DNA of 64,000 nt from Myxococcales bacterium (GTDB lineage Bacteria; Myxococcota_A; Polyangia; Polyangiales; Ga0077539): contig JAEUKI010000052.1 of NCBI GenBank assembly GCA_016793325.1, positions 186,001 to 250,000 of the forward strand, in the 5' to 3' direction. The notes beneath the pieces are model-generated. The model was not told the origin of the DNA. It worked only from the letters and a program-made list of their open reading frames with translations, and ran no database searches. The position numbers and the translations under genes are program-made. Shown here piece by piece: positions 8,028 to 17,365 of this stretch (positions are counted from its first letter, which is position 1; every line of letters starts with the position of its first letter).

Positions 8028-11000
8028 ATGGCATCCCGCGAACAAGCGAAGAAGCTCCTCGACCTCGCCGAACCTCTCGTCGATCAGCTCGTCGAGCACG
8101 ACCCTGCGGCACGCAACGCGATCTACGAGGCGCTCGACGCGCCGGTGAGCTACGTCACGTCACCGTCGTTCGACGACAAGTGGCGCCTGACCGCGGTGAT
8201 CCGCTCGGTCGACGGGCGCACGCTCAATCGACCGATCGTGGGCGTGCTTCCGGCGGGGACGCCGGACCTCGGCTGCTCCTGCGCGAGCGGCGGATTTTGT
8301 TCGCACATGGCGATGCTGCTCGTGGACGTCGCTGCAAACGCGACGCTTCGCGAGAAGCTCCGCAACGAAGAGAGCACGGCGGACATGCTCGACACCGTCG
8401 AGCCCGCGCGGCGCGCGTTTCGCGAGCGCTTCGATCGCAGCCGCGTGTTGCGCAACTGGCTCCCGCCCGAGGCGCGCCGCGTCGAAGGGCCGTTTCAACT
8501 GTTGATGCAGGTCGAGATCGTCGACACGGCCGTGGCGGTCGCGCCCGAGTGCGTCTTCGAGCTGCGCGTTCGACCCGAGTCGTCGCGGGTGATGCTCGAC
8601 CCCGACGAGCTGGCCACGACGCGCTTGCCCGAGCCGATGGGCACCGCGCTTCGCCTGTGCCAGCCGCTCACGAGAGGGCGCAAGGGCTTCGTCGTGCGAG
8701 GCGTCAACGCGTCGGTCGTGCTCGAGCTCTTGAAGGGGACATCCATCGAGCGCGAGTCGGACAACGCGAAGATCCAGTGGGGGACGCGGCCGCTCCGCGT
8801 GCATCTCCAGCGCAACAAGTGGTCGACCGAAGAGCTCCGTCGGATCGCGTCCGGCGCAAAGGCGCGCGACGCGGCGCTCATCCCCGCGGACGAAGAGCGC
8901 GTCGAGGCCCTCGAGGCGCGATGGCGCAGCGACGACGGTTCGATCGACATCGCGATGCGCGACGGGGTGCTCGTGCAGGGCGCGTTTCCTTTCGTGTGGG
9001 TTCCGTCGAAGCTGACGCTGCACCCGGTGTCGAAGGACGTCGACCTCGACACGGCCATCAAGCTGCAGAAGCGACCGGCGGTGCCCGTTCCGTACGGCGA
9101 TCCGGTGGAGCTCTACAAGACGCTCCGCGAGCGCACACGAAATCGAAACGTCACGCTCCCCGCGCCCGAGACCTTCGGCCTCCCGCCGCGCGAGAGGCCG
9201 CTGCTCCTCGCGCGATTCGGCGGCGATCCCTTGAGCGTCAACGTCGAGCTCGAGGCGCGCTACCGGCTCGATTTCATCCGCGTCACGCCGACGGCGCCCG
9301 ACGATCCGCCGACGTGGCGCGACGTCGAGGTCGAGCAAGCCGCGGCGCGTCGCCTCGAGCGCGCGGGGCTCATGTGGGAGCCGGGCGTAAAGATGTTTCG
9401 CGTCGAAGGCGAGGCCGCCGCGCGATTCTGGGCCGAGGGAATCGCGAAGCTCCGCGAGCTCGTCGAGCCCGAGCTCGAGCTGCAGGTGCCCGCGTCTCTC
9501 GAGCGCGCCACGTCGCGAAAGCGCATTCAATCTCGCGTTCGCGTGTCGATGGACGGCGATTGGATCAAGGGGGAGGTCCGCTTCGACGCGGGCGATCGCA
9601 CGGTGGACCTCACGAAGCTCCGCGCGGCGCTCGCGGGCGGCGCGAAGTGGGTCGCGCTCGACGACGGCTCGCTCGCGGAGATCTCTCGCGACGTGTCCGA
9701 CGCGGTCCGCGAGCTCGAGGACATCTCGGACGCCTCGGGGCACGTCGAGGTCACACGCCTTCACGTGGGGCGCGCCGAGCGGCTCGCGGCGCTCGATCCC
9801 GACGCGATCGTCGACGACGGGATGCGCACGTTTCGCGAGTCCGTGAAGGCGATGCACGTGAAAGAGGGCGACGTTCCTGTGGGGCTCAAGGCCTCGCTTC
9901 GCCCCTACCAGCGCGCGGCGCTCGGGTGGCTTCAGTTTCTGACGGAGCTCCGCGCGGGCGGGATCCTCGCCGACGACATGGGCCTCGGAAAGACGCTCAC
10001 GACGCTCGCGCTCTTGCAGTGGCGCAAAGAGCGCTCGGCCGAGAGCAAGCCATCGCTGGTGGTCGCGCCGACGTCGGTGCTCACGAACTGGCTCCGCGAG
10101 GCCTCGCGGTTTACGCCAGAGCTTCGCGTGGTGCTCTTGCACGGCGATCGACGGATCGAGCGGCAGGCGCAGGCGCGCAAGGCGGACCTCGTGATCACGA
10201 GCTACGGCGTGCTCCGGAGCGACGTTGATTTTCTCTCGACGATCGACTGGCGAATCGTCGCGATGGACGAAGCGCAGACCATCAAGAACGCCGGGTCCAA
10301 CACGAGCGAGAGCGCGCGGAGGCTCAAGGCCGAGCAGCGGCTCGCGCTCTCGGGGACGCCTGTTGAAAATCGGCTCGGCGAGCTCTGGGCGATCATGGAC
10401 TTCGTCAACCCCAAGCTCCTCGGGACGCTCCGCGATTTCGAGAACCGCTACGAAGCGCCCATCACGCACGACGGGGATCCCGCGGCGGGGTCGCGATTGC
10501 GCGCGGTGGTTCGCCCGTTCGTGCTTCGTCGCACCAAGCGCGAGGTGCTCACCGAGCTTCCGCCGAAGCAAGAGGTCACGCGCGTGGTCTCGCTCTCGCC
10601 TGGGCAGCGAAAGCTCTACGACGCGATGGCGTCGATCCTGCGCGACGAGGTGGGACGCGAGGTGAAGGCGAAGGGCACGGGGCGCTCTGCGTTTCACGTG
10701 CTCACGGCGCTCTTGCGACTGCGGCAAATGTCGTGCGATCCGCGGCTCGTGGACGCGGGCGCGGACGCGGCGCTCAGCGCGAAGCGCGAGGCGTTTCTCG
10801 AGCTCGTTCGACAGCTGCGAGACGAAGGGCGTCGCGCGTTGGTGTTCAGCGGATTTCGACAGCTGCTCGAGCTGTGGCGCGCGGACCTCGACAAAGAGGG
10901 GATCACGTACGAGTACCTCGACGGGACGACGACGGACCGCGACGCGCGCGTTCATCGCTTCCAGAGCGGGACGGCGACGCTGTTTCTCATCTCGCTCAAG

Positions 11001-11921
11001 GCCGGAGGAACTGGGCTCAACCTCACTGCGGCCGACACGGTGATCCACCTCGATCCGTGGTGGAACCCTGCGGTCGAAGAGCAAGCGACCGATCGCGCGC
11101 ACCGCATGGGACAGACGCGCAGCGTGACCGTGTACCGACTCGTGGCCGAGGGGACGGTCGAAGAGAAGATCCAGAGCTTGAAGGCTCGCAAGCGCGACCT
11201 CGCCGACGCCGTCGTGCGCGAGGATCAGGGCGCCCTTCGCGGGTTGAGCGAGGACGACGTCCGGATGCTCCTCGGCGAAATCGGCGAAGAGGGAACGGTC
11301 GACACCGCGGTGTTGGCCGCGGGCGTCGTTCCCGATGGAGGCGCGGTGGGCGACGAGGGAGAGCTCGCGCCGCTCGCGCCGATGGCCAGCGATTTTCCAA
11401 GCGATCCGCCGCCCGCGCCGACCGCGGTCGCGCCGACGCCAGCGCCCGAACCACCACCCGTGGTGGCGTCGCCCGCTGCGCCCGCCGAAGCCGAGCCCGC
11501 GTCGGTCGCGACCCCCGCTCCCGCTGCGCCTGCGATGACGGGCCTCGCGAGCGCGATGTCGAGCGCGCTCGGCCGCGCCGAGCCCAAGCGCGAAGAAGAG
11601 CCGCAAGAGCGCCCCGAGCGCTCGCGAGAGACCGTCGTCGAGAAGCCCACCGCCTCACGCGCCGAGCGCGCGAGCACAGAGGGTGAGCCCAAGCCCAAGC
11701 CAGCGGCCAAGAGCGACGGCGAGTTCGTCTCGGGTCCCATGGTCGATCGCGCGCAGAAGAGCGCCTCGGCCTGGATCGCGCGCACGGGCTCTTCGTCCCG
11801 CGATCTCGCCGCCAAAATCGGGTGGAACGTGGCGCACATCGACCAGCTCGTCTCGGGCAAGAAGAAGTACATCCCGAGCACCGTCGCGGCCGCGCTGATC
11901 GCGCTCGATCGCGAGAAGTGA
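8028..11921 (+). CDS. SWIM zinc-finger SNF2-family helicase with C-terminal HTH
   Basis: A 1297-residue ATP-dependent DNA translocase. A SWIM-type zinc finger (CSCASGGFCSHMAML) lies near residues 82-96. The SNF2 motor follows: motif I DDMGLGKTLTT near 648, motif II MDEAQTIKN near 745, motif III LSGTPVENRLGELW, and motif VI ATDRAHRMGQ near 1020. A long Pro/Ala/Glu-rich linker (about 1110-1235) leads to a last domain whose DLAAKIGWNVAHIDQLVSG segment reads like a Cro/XRE helix-turn-helix. SWIM-SNF2 proteins are common in bacteria and thought to remodel protein-DNA complexes, but the terminal HTH is not usual. ATG at 8028. It ends 13 bp before the first of three paralogous membrane-protein genes, so co-expression is likely. 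Confidence 0.95.
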   Translation: MASREQAKKLLDLAEPLVDQLVEHDPAARNAIYEALDAPVSYVTSPSFDDKWRLTAVIRSVDGRTLNRPIVGVLPAGTPDLGCSCASGGFCSHMAMLLVDVAANATLREKLRNEESTADMLDTVEPARRAFRERFDRSRVLRNWLPPEARRVEGPFQLLMQVEIVDTAVAVAPECVFELRVRPESSRVMLDPDELATTRLPEPMGTALRLCQPLTRGRKGFVVRGVNASVVLELLKGTSIERESDNAKIQWGTRPLRVHLQRNKWSTEELRRIASGAKARDAALIPADEERVEALEARWRSDDGSIDIAMRDGVLVQGAFPFVWVPSKLTLHPVSKDVDLDTAIKLQKRPAVPVPYGDPVELYKTLRERTRNRNVTLPAPETFGLPPRERPLLLARFGGDPLSVNVELEARYRLDFIRVTPTAPDDPPTWRDVEVEQAAARRLERAGLMWEPGVKMFRVEGEAAARFWAEGIAKLRELVEPELELQVPASLERATSRKRIQSRVRVSMDGDWIKGEVRFDAGDRTVDLTKLRAALAGGAKWVALDDGSLAEISRDVSDAVRELEDISDASGHVEVTRLHVGRAERLAALDPDAIVDDGMRTFRESVKAMHVKEGDVPVGLKASLRPYQRAALGWLQFLTELRAGGILADDMGLGKTLTTLALLQWRKERSAESKPSLVVAPTSVLTNWLREASRFTPELRVVLLHGDRRIERQAQARKADLVITSYGVLRSDVDFLSTIDWRIVAMDEAQTIKNAGSNTSESARRLKAEQRLALSGTPVENRLGELWAIMDFVNPKLLGTLRDFENRYEAPITHDGDPAAGSRLRAVVRPFVLRRTKREVLTELPPKQEVTRVVSLSPGQRKLYDAMASILRDEVGREVKAKGTGRSAFHVLTALLRLRQMSCDPRLVDAGADAALSAKREAFLELVRQLRDEGRRALVFSGFRQLLELWRADLDKEGITYEYLDGTTTDRDARVHRFQSGTATLFLISLKAGGTGLNLTAADTVIHLDPWWNPAVEEQATDRAHRMGQTRSVTVYRLVAEGTVEEKIQSLKARKRDLADAVVREDQGALRGLSEDDVRMLLGEIGEEGTVDTAVLAAGVVPDGGAVGDEGELAPLAPMASDFPSDPPPAPTAVAPTPAPEPPPVVASPAAPAEAEPASVATPAPAAPAMTGLASAMSSALGRAEPKREEEPQERPERSRETVVEKPTASRAERASTEGEPKPKPAAKSDGEFVSGPMVDRAQKSASAWIARTGSSSRDLAAKIGWNVAHIDQLVSGKKKYIPSTVAAALIALDREK

Positions 11922-11934
11922 GAGCGTTGCGGCG

Positions 11935-13734
11935 ATGAGCAAGCGGCGCGAAGACGAGCTCGACATCGATCGCCGCACCGCGACGCTCTCGCGCAACGCG
12001 TGGATCGTGCTCGCGTCGGGGATCGTCGCGCTGTGCCTCGGCGCGGTCGTCGGAGGGAGCGCGGGCTTCGCGATCGGCTTTGGCGGCGTGCTCCTCTCGT
12101 TGCTCGCCGTACGCGCGCAGCGCACGATCGGCGTCGTCGGGAGGCTCCGCGCCGCGACGGAGGCCAACGCACGCGCCGATCACGTCGAGGTCGAAGCGAC
12201 GCTCGCCGCTGAGCTCGCGCGAGGCCAAACGCTCGCGCTCAGGCTGCCGATCCTCGAGCTGCTCACGATGTCGCTCGTGCGAAGGGGCGCGATGAAAGAG
12301 ATCGACGCGGTGCTCTCGAAGCACCTCGGCGACGGAGCGCGCGGCGATCGCGGCGCGCTCGCAGAGCCCTACGCGCGGCTCTATGCGCTGTGGGCCTTCG
12401 CGCGCGCGTCGATGGGCGCGACCTCGATCGAGGCCGAAGCTTCGCGCGTCGAATCGAGCCGGGCGCTCGACTCGCGCTCGGCGACGCGACTGATGCTCGC
12501 GCGGGCGATTTGCGCGGCGCGCGCGAAGGACACGGCGAAGCTCCTCTCGGTGCTCGAGCCGCTCGAGCGCGTGTCCACGGACGTCACGATGCAAGAGCGC
12601 GCGCTCGGCCGCGCGCTGCGCGCGCTCGGAGAGCGGGGTGAGCTCGAAGACGGCTATCGCGCCGGGAGCGCCGCGCACCACCAGGGCCCAGTCGGCCAGT
12701 GGGTCGCGAGCGTCTATGCGCCCGCCGCGCCGTTTGTCGACGAGCAGAGCGCGCGAGGCGTCGGCGAGGCGACGTGGACGCAACGACCATCGGTCGAGCC
12801 TGTGGGCATCGACGCAGCGCGGGGCGGACGCCGTCCGCTGCCCATGATCCAGCGTTGGTTCTTTTGGATGTCGGTGGTTGCTCTCTTGACGGGCGGGGCG
12901 CTCGTGACGGACGCCACGATCGTCTCAGCGTTCGCGGTGCACTGCGTGAGCATCGCGCTTTCGATGACGGCCGTGGGCCTCGCGATCGCTCGTCGCGTGA
13001 GCGCTCGATCGAGCGTCAAGCTTCTGCGAGAGGGCATGGCGCTCTCGCTCGCGGGGCGCCCCGCGGAGGCGTCCGAGCTCGCCGCGCGCGTGGCGCTCGT
13101 GCGCGATCCGGTGCTCTCTGCGACGGCGCTCCTTCGTCGAATCGACGCGCTGTTCTGCGATCGTCCAATGGCCGAGCACCTCGCGGACCTCGACCTCGCG
13201 TTCGCGAGGCTCGCGTGGCTTCCCAACGGGGGAGCGAGCACGCTCATTTGGGCAAACGCCGTGCTGCTTCGACCGAAGCTGCTCGCGATGGCGGGACGCG
13301 AGGCGGACGCGGAGGCGGCGCTCGCGTTCGCGCTGAAGAGCGTGATCGAAGTGAGCGCAGGAAAGGGACTGTTGTTCTCGGTGCGCATCTGGAGCGCGCT
13401 CGCGCAAGGGCGGAGAGACGCAGCGATCGAGCTGGCGCGGTCGTTCGACGCGAAGGTTCCGATCGACGGGCGCACGGAGTTCGCGCGGGACGTCGCGTTG
13501 GCGCTGGGCGATCCCTCCGCTACGCTTCGGATTCGCGAGCGCATGCGGGGCCATCGACAGGAAGAATCGCTGCTTCGACACGTGTGCCCGTGGCTGCTCG
13601 ACGCGCTCCACGAGTCGAGCGCCACAGGCGTGCGCGTGGACGCGACGGGCGAGCGAGAAATCCCGCAGGAAGAGAGCGGTGAATCTCGTTCAGCGGGCGA
13701 GGGCGACAGCGAGGCGAAAGGCGCGGGGCAATGA
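11935..13734 (+). CDS. Membrane protein, tandem family copy 1
   Basis: A 599-residue protein of unknown function, first of three tandem paralogs. Layout: charged N-terminus, a pair of membrane helices (about residues 20-62), a soluble helical region of TPR-like character (about 70-260), a conserved PFVDE hinge (about 265), a second membrane pair (about 305-350), and a second helical region to the end. The second region carries the shared segment in which the enzyme-like phrase RIWSALAQGRRDAAIELARSF aligns between copies. The tail is EIPQEESGESRSAGEG. Its stop overlaps the next start as ATGA (13731-13734). Both helical regions probably mediate protein contacts on one side of the membrane. No catalytic motif was seen. 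Confidence 0.8.
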   Translation: MSKRREDELDIDRRTATLSRNAWIVLASGIVALCLGAVVGGSAGFAIGFGGVLLSLLAVRAQRTIGVVGRLRAATEANARADHVEVEATLAAELARGQTLALRLPILELLTMSLVRRGAMKEIDAVLSKHLGDGARGDRGALAEPYARLYALWAFARASMGATSIEAEASRVESSRALDSRSATRLMLARAICAARAKDTAKLLSVLEPLERVSTDVTMQERALGRALRALGERGELEDGYRAGSAAHHQGPVGQWVASVYAPAAPFVDEQSARGVGEATWTQRPSVEPVGIDAARGGRRPLPMIQRWFFWMSVVALLTGGALVTDATIVSAFAVHCVSIALSMTAVGLAIARRVSARSSVKLLREGMALSLAGRPAEASELAARVALVRDPVLSATALLRRIDALFCDRPMAEHLADLDLAFARLAWLPNGGASTLIWANAVLLRPKLLAMAGREADAEAALAFALKSVIEVSAGKGLLFSVRIWSALAQGRRDAAIELARSFDAKVPIDGRTEFARDVALALGDPSATLRIRERMRGHRQEESLLRHVCPWLLDALHESSATGVRVDATGEREIPQEESGESRSAGEGDSEAKGAGQ

Positions 13735-15545
13735 GCGATGGGGGGAGCGAGAGGGAGCAGTCGTCGGCGACGAACACGCCGGTGCCGATCGCGGAGGTGA
13801 TTCGGAAGCAAGAGCGACTGGGGCGACGGTACGTCGCGTACGCGTTGCTGTTCGCGCTGGCGTCGATTCCGCTCGCTGTCATCCGCATCCCCCTGCTGGT
13901 TGTCGCTGCGTTCGTGGCCGCGCTCGCATTCGTCGTTCTTCGGGGTGCCTCCGTTGGACGCAAGCTCCTCGAAGGCGGCGATGTGCGAGGTGACGCCGCA
14001 TTCGAGGATCGCGCGCGGGAGCTGCGTGCGTTGCTCGGGCGTCGGTTGTCGGCGTTGTCGAGAGCGTCGACCGCGCACACGCTCGCGGAGCTTCATTGGC
14101 AGCGAGGTGAGGTCGCGGCGACCGACGACGTGCTCAGCGCCAATCTGTCTGCAAAATCGCTGGAGGATCGTGGGACGTTCGGCGAATTTTGGGGCGAGGC
14201 CCACGCGCTGCGCTTGCTCGCGAAGGCCGCTCGTGGCGAGCAGCATGTCGAACACGAGCTCGCCGCGCTCGAGCGCGTGCAGACACCGATGGGCAGTGGA
14301 TGGGCACGGGTCGCAGCTGCCAAGGCAATCGTCGCACTCCGACGTGGAGATCGTGCTGCCGCTATCGACGCGCTACGAGAGATCGAACGCGTCACCGACG
14401 ACGCGATGCCTCTCGACCGGGCTCTTTGCCGGGCGCTTCGCGCGTTCGCGCTGACTGGTGCGCCCGTAGACTTGTATCGATCTCCACACCCGAGCACGCG
14501 CGGCAGCGTCGTTCGCGCGTGGGTCGAGCGCGTCTTTCCTGCAGCGGCAGATTTTGTCGACGAAGCTCCCGTTGCGACCGAGTCGGAGAGGAGTTGGCTC
14601 GCAGACCCCAAGGAGCCCGAGCAAGCGTTGCCCGTGAAGCGACGCCACGTGAACTTTGCCTGGCTCGGCTGGAGCATCGGCGTGTGGATCTACACCGCGG
14701 TCGCGACGCTGACCGTGCTTGGCCGCGCGTGGTACGAGCCTTGGTCCTCGGTCGTGCAGTTCGGGTGGGTTCCCATCGCGCTTGGGTTCGCGCTGGCGCT
14801 GGTTCGAGAGCGTCGAGCGCGTGCTGAGCTCGCTTGCATCCGGGCTGCCCGACGGCAGAACGTGCTCGGTGACACCAACGTCGCGGCTCACGACCTGCGA
14901 GTGATTTCGGAGTCCAAGTTTCCGTTTCCCGCGTCGAAGGCGCTCATTGATCTCGCAAGCCACGAGGCCTTGCGGGGCGAGTTCGCGGAGGCCTCGGTGC
15001 TGCTCGAGCGGGGACTCGCGCAAGGCGTGAGTCTTCCCGCTGCGGGCCGAGGCACGCTTCATTTTGTCGAGGGACTCTTGCTGCGGGCGATGCTGTTTGC
15101 CTGGCAAGGGCGCGAGGCGCAGGCCGAGTCCGCGATCGCGACCGCGCTCGCGTATGCGCCGATCGAACCCTTTGCGAGCTCGACCAAGTACGAGGTCCGC
15201 TTCTGGACCGCCCTCGCGCTCGCGCGTCGCGATCAGGCCATCGAGATCGCGCGCGGATGCGACGTTCACACGATTACTTCGGGGCGCACGGACCTCGCGC
15301 GGGACGCGCTGTTGTCGCTCGGCGATCCATCAGCCCGTGCGCGCGTGCTCGAGCGCATCGACGCGTGGCCCTCGGTGAAGACGTTCTTCACGAAGGTGTG
15401 CCCCTGGCTGCTCGACGCGCTCCGCGAGACATCATCGACGGGCGTGCGCGTAGACGCGGCGGGCGACAGTGAAATCCCGCAAGAAGAGAGCGGTGAATCT
15501 CGTTCAGCGGGCGAGGGTGACGCGCGAGGCAGCGCGGGGCGATGA
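13731..15545 (+). CDS. Membrane protein, tandem family copy 2
   Basis: 604 residues with the same architecture as copies 1 and 3: N-terminal membrane pair (about 38-75), TPR-like region, DFVDE hinge (about 278), second membrane pair (about 305-355) and C-terminal helical region. The tail EIPQEESGESRSAGEG is identical to copy 1. The block around 15295-15370 is nearly identical in DNA to 17105-17180 of copy 3, while other parts have drifted far more. This patchwork suggests a tandem duplication with later gene conversion. It is coupled by ATGA overlaps at both ends. The function is unknown. Confidence 0.8.
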   Translation: MSDGGSEREQSSATNTPVPIAEVIRKQERLGRRYVAYALLFALASIPLAVIRIPLLVVAAFVAALAFVVLRGASVGRKLLEGGDVRGDAAFEDRARELRALLGRRLSALSRASTAHTLAELHWQRGEVAATDDVLSANLSAKSLEDRGTFGEFWGEAHALRLLAKAARGEQHVEHELAALERVQTPMGSGWARVAAAKAIVALRRGDRAAAIDALREIERVTDDAMPLDRALCRALRAFALTGAPVDLYRSPHPSTRGSVVRAWVERVFPAAADFVDEAPVATESERSWLADPKEPEQALPVKRRHVNFAWLGWSIGVWIYTAVATLTVLGRAWYEPWSSVVQFGWVPIALGFALALVRERRARAELACIRAARRQNVLGDTNVAAHDLRVISESKFPFPASKALIDLASHEALRGEFAEASVLLERGLAQGVSLPAAGRGTLHFVEGLLLRAMLFAWQGREAQAESAIATALAYAPIEPFASSTKYEVRFWTALALARRDQAIEIARGCDVHTITSGRTDLARDALLSLGDPSARARVLERIDAWPSVKTFFTKVCPWLLDALRETSSTGVRVDAAGDSEIPQEESGESRSAGEGDARGSAGR

Positions 15546-17365
15546 GCGACGCGGGGAGCGACAAATCACCGCACGATCGCAGCGCTCTCGAGCCTCGTCC
15601 ATCGATGCGTGTACCGCTCGCGCTCGTCGGCGTCGCGGCGGTCTTTGCGATCGCAGGATGGTTCAGCCGTAGCTTCCTAGGGACCGTTTGGTGGGTGTTG
15701 GCCGTCGGTTCGGCGTTCACAGCTTGGCGCGTGCGTTGCGCGATCTCGGTAGCGCACGAGGTCGCCCGCGCTTCGAAGCAGTCGAGCGCCGACGCGAGCG
15801 AAGACCGACACTCGTTCGAACACGCTCTGAGAGCGCAGGCGCGCCGCGCAAAAGACCCGGCGCAGCGCGAAGAACTCGTGCACGAACTCGTGTCGTCGCT
15901 TTGGGCGCGCGCCGCGTTCGATGAAGTAGACGCAGCGCTGCGTGAATTCGTCGCGGCCGCCGCCTACGTCGTGACCGAGCCTTGCGGCGCTCTCTACGTA
16001 AGGCTCCAGTCGCTTCGCGCATTGCTTCGTGCCGCGCGAGGCGGAGACCTCGACCCCGCGGTTGCGTCGATCGAACACGCCGGCGTACTCGACTCCGTGG
16101 GCGTTGCGCGCATCGCGGCTGCGCGCGCGATCATCGCGCTCCGCGCAGGAGATCGGACCGCGGCCGTCGCGCTGCTCCACAAACTCGACGAGGTGCACAT
16201 TGCGCTGCCTGTCGAGCGCGCGTTCTATCGATCGTTGTCTGCAATGGCGCACGCGGGATCGCCGACCGACGTCTATCGAGCGCCAACGCCGCCGAAGCGT
16301 GGCGAATTCTGCCGGGCGTGGGTCGAGGGGCTCCTTCCTTCCGCCTCGGACTTCGTCGATGAATCTCCGCGTGAGTCGCACGCCGATCGCCCATGGGCGC
16401 GCGATCCTGACGTCGACGCCGAGCACGTGCCGGTCGTTGCTTTCTCTGAAGCGCCCGCTCGGCGCCGCACGTTGGCCGGCGCGTTGATTGTGTGTGCCGT
16501 GGGTTTCTACCTTGCGATCGAAGGCTATCTGCCCGCGCAGGCGGCTCCCTACGTGCTGACCGTGAGCGGCGCTGTGCTCGCGGTCCTCGTGATGCTCGCG
16601 TCGCTCGCCTCGACGCGCGACCAAGCTGCCTTCGCGAAGCTCGCCCAAGCGTCGCGCCTCGCGACCCTCGGAAGGGACGGTCCGCTCCGCGAGCTAGTCA
16701 GCTCGCTGGCGCAAACAACGAGTCGCGAATTCGCAGTCTCCGCGGCGCTTGTTGGCGCGGTGCGCGCGCTCGATGATGGTCGACTCGACGAGGCGAGCCG
16801 CCTGCTCGACGTTTCGAACGAGCACGCGGCGAGGGTTTCGATCGGTCGAGCGGCTCCGAGCTACGCGCTCTCGGCCTACAGCGCATTCCTGCGAGCGGAG
16901 ATCGCTGCGGCGCGCGCGGACGAGGTCGAAGCCGAGCGTTGGCTCGCGTCGGGCCTCATGCGAGACAGAGGCTTCGACAGTGCGCCGCGCGCCGCGAAGT
17001 ACTCGGTTCGGCTATGGACCGCCCTCGCGCTCGCGCGTCGCGAGCACGCCATCGAGATCGCACGCACGTGCGATGCTTTCACGCTTACGAGTCGGCGCAC
17101 GGACCTCGCGCGGGACGCGCTGTTGTCGCTCGGTGATCCATCGGCCCGTGCGCGCGTGCTCGAGCGCATCGACGCGTGGCCATCGATGAAGAGCTTCTTG
17201 TCGAACGTGTGCCCTTGGCTTCTCGACGAGCTTCGCCAGCAGCCCGCGACGCACGTTCGTGTCGACGCGACCCCTGATCGTTTGCCCGAGTCACAACCCG
17301 CTGAATCTCGTTCAGCGGACGACGCGTCGGGCGGGGCTCACGGCCGCGGCGGCTCGACCCCGTGA
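15542..17365 (+). CDS. Membrane protein, tandem family copy 3
   Basis: 607 residues, last of the three paralogs. Membrane pair near residues 25-60, TPR-like helical region, DFVDES hinge (about 278), membrane pair near 313-360, and a C-terminal helical region ending in a diverged tail (PAESRSADDASGG). Several 30-70 bp stretches match copy 2 almost exactly. The start overlaps copy 2 as ATGA. The last 28 bases overlap the 3' end of the convergent M23-like gene, so neither gene has a private terminator there. The family is not one I recognise. The preserved hinge and paired membrane helices suggest a homologous complex, possibly a heteromer. Confidence 0.8.
   Translation: MSDAGSDKSPHDRSALEPRPSMRVPLALVGVAAVFAIAGWFSRSFLGTVWWVLAVGSAFTAWRVRCAISVAHEVARASKQSSADASEDRHSFEHALRAQARRAKDPAQREELVHELVSSLWARAAFDEVDAALREFVAAAAYVVTEPCGALYVRLQSLRALLRAARGGDLDPAVASIEHAGVLDSVGVARIAAARAIIALRAGDRTAAVALLHKLDEVHIALPVERAFYRSLSAMAHAGSPTDVYRAPTPPKRGEFCRAWVEGLLPSASDFVDESPRESHADRPWARDPDVDAEHVPVVAFSEAPARRRTLAGALIVCAVGFYLAIEGYLPAQAAPYVLTVSGAVLAVLVMLASLASTRDQAAFAKLAQASRLATLGRDGPLRELVSSLAQTTSREFAVSAALVGAVRALDDGRLDEASRLLDVSNEHAARVSIGRAAPSYALSAYSAFLRAEIAAARADEVEAERWLASGLMRDRGFDSAPRAAKYSVRLWTALALARREHAIEIARTCDAFTLTSRRTDLARDALLSLGDPSARARVLERIDAWPSMKSFLSNVCPWLLDELRQQPATHVRVDATPDRLPESQPAESRSADDASGGAHGRGGSTP

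Noticed and set aside
8160..11606. An 1148-residue minus-strand open frame opposite the SNF2 gene
   Set aside because: High Arg/Glu/His content with no motif, opposite a gene with complete helicase motifs. Shadow.
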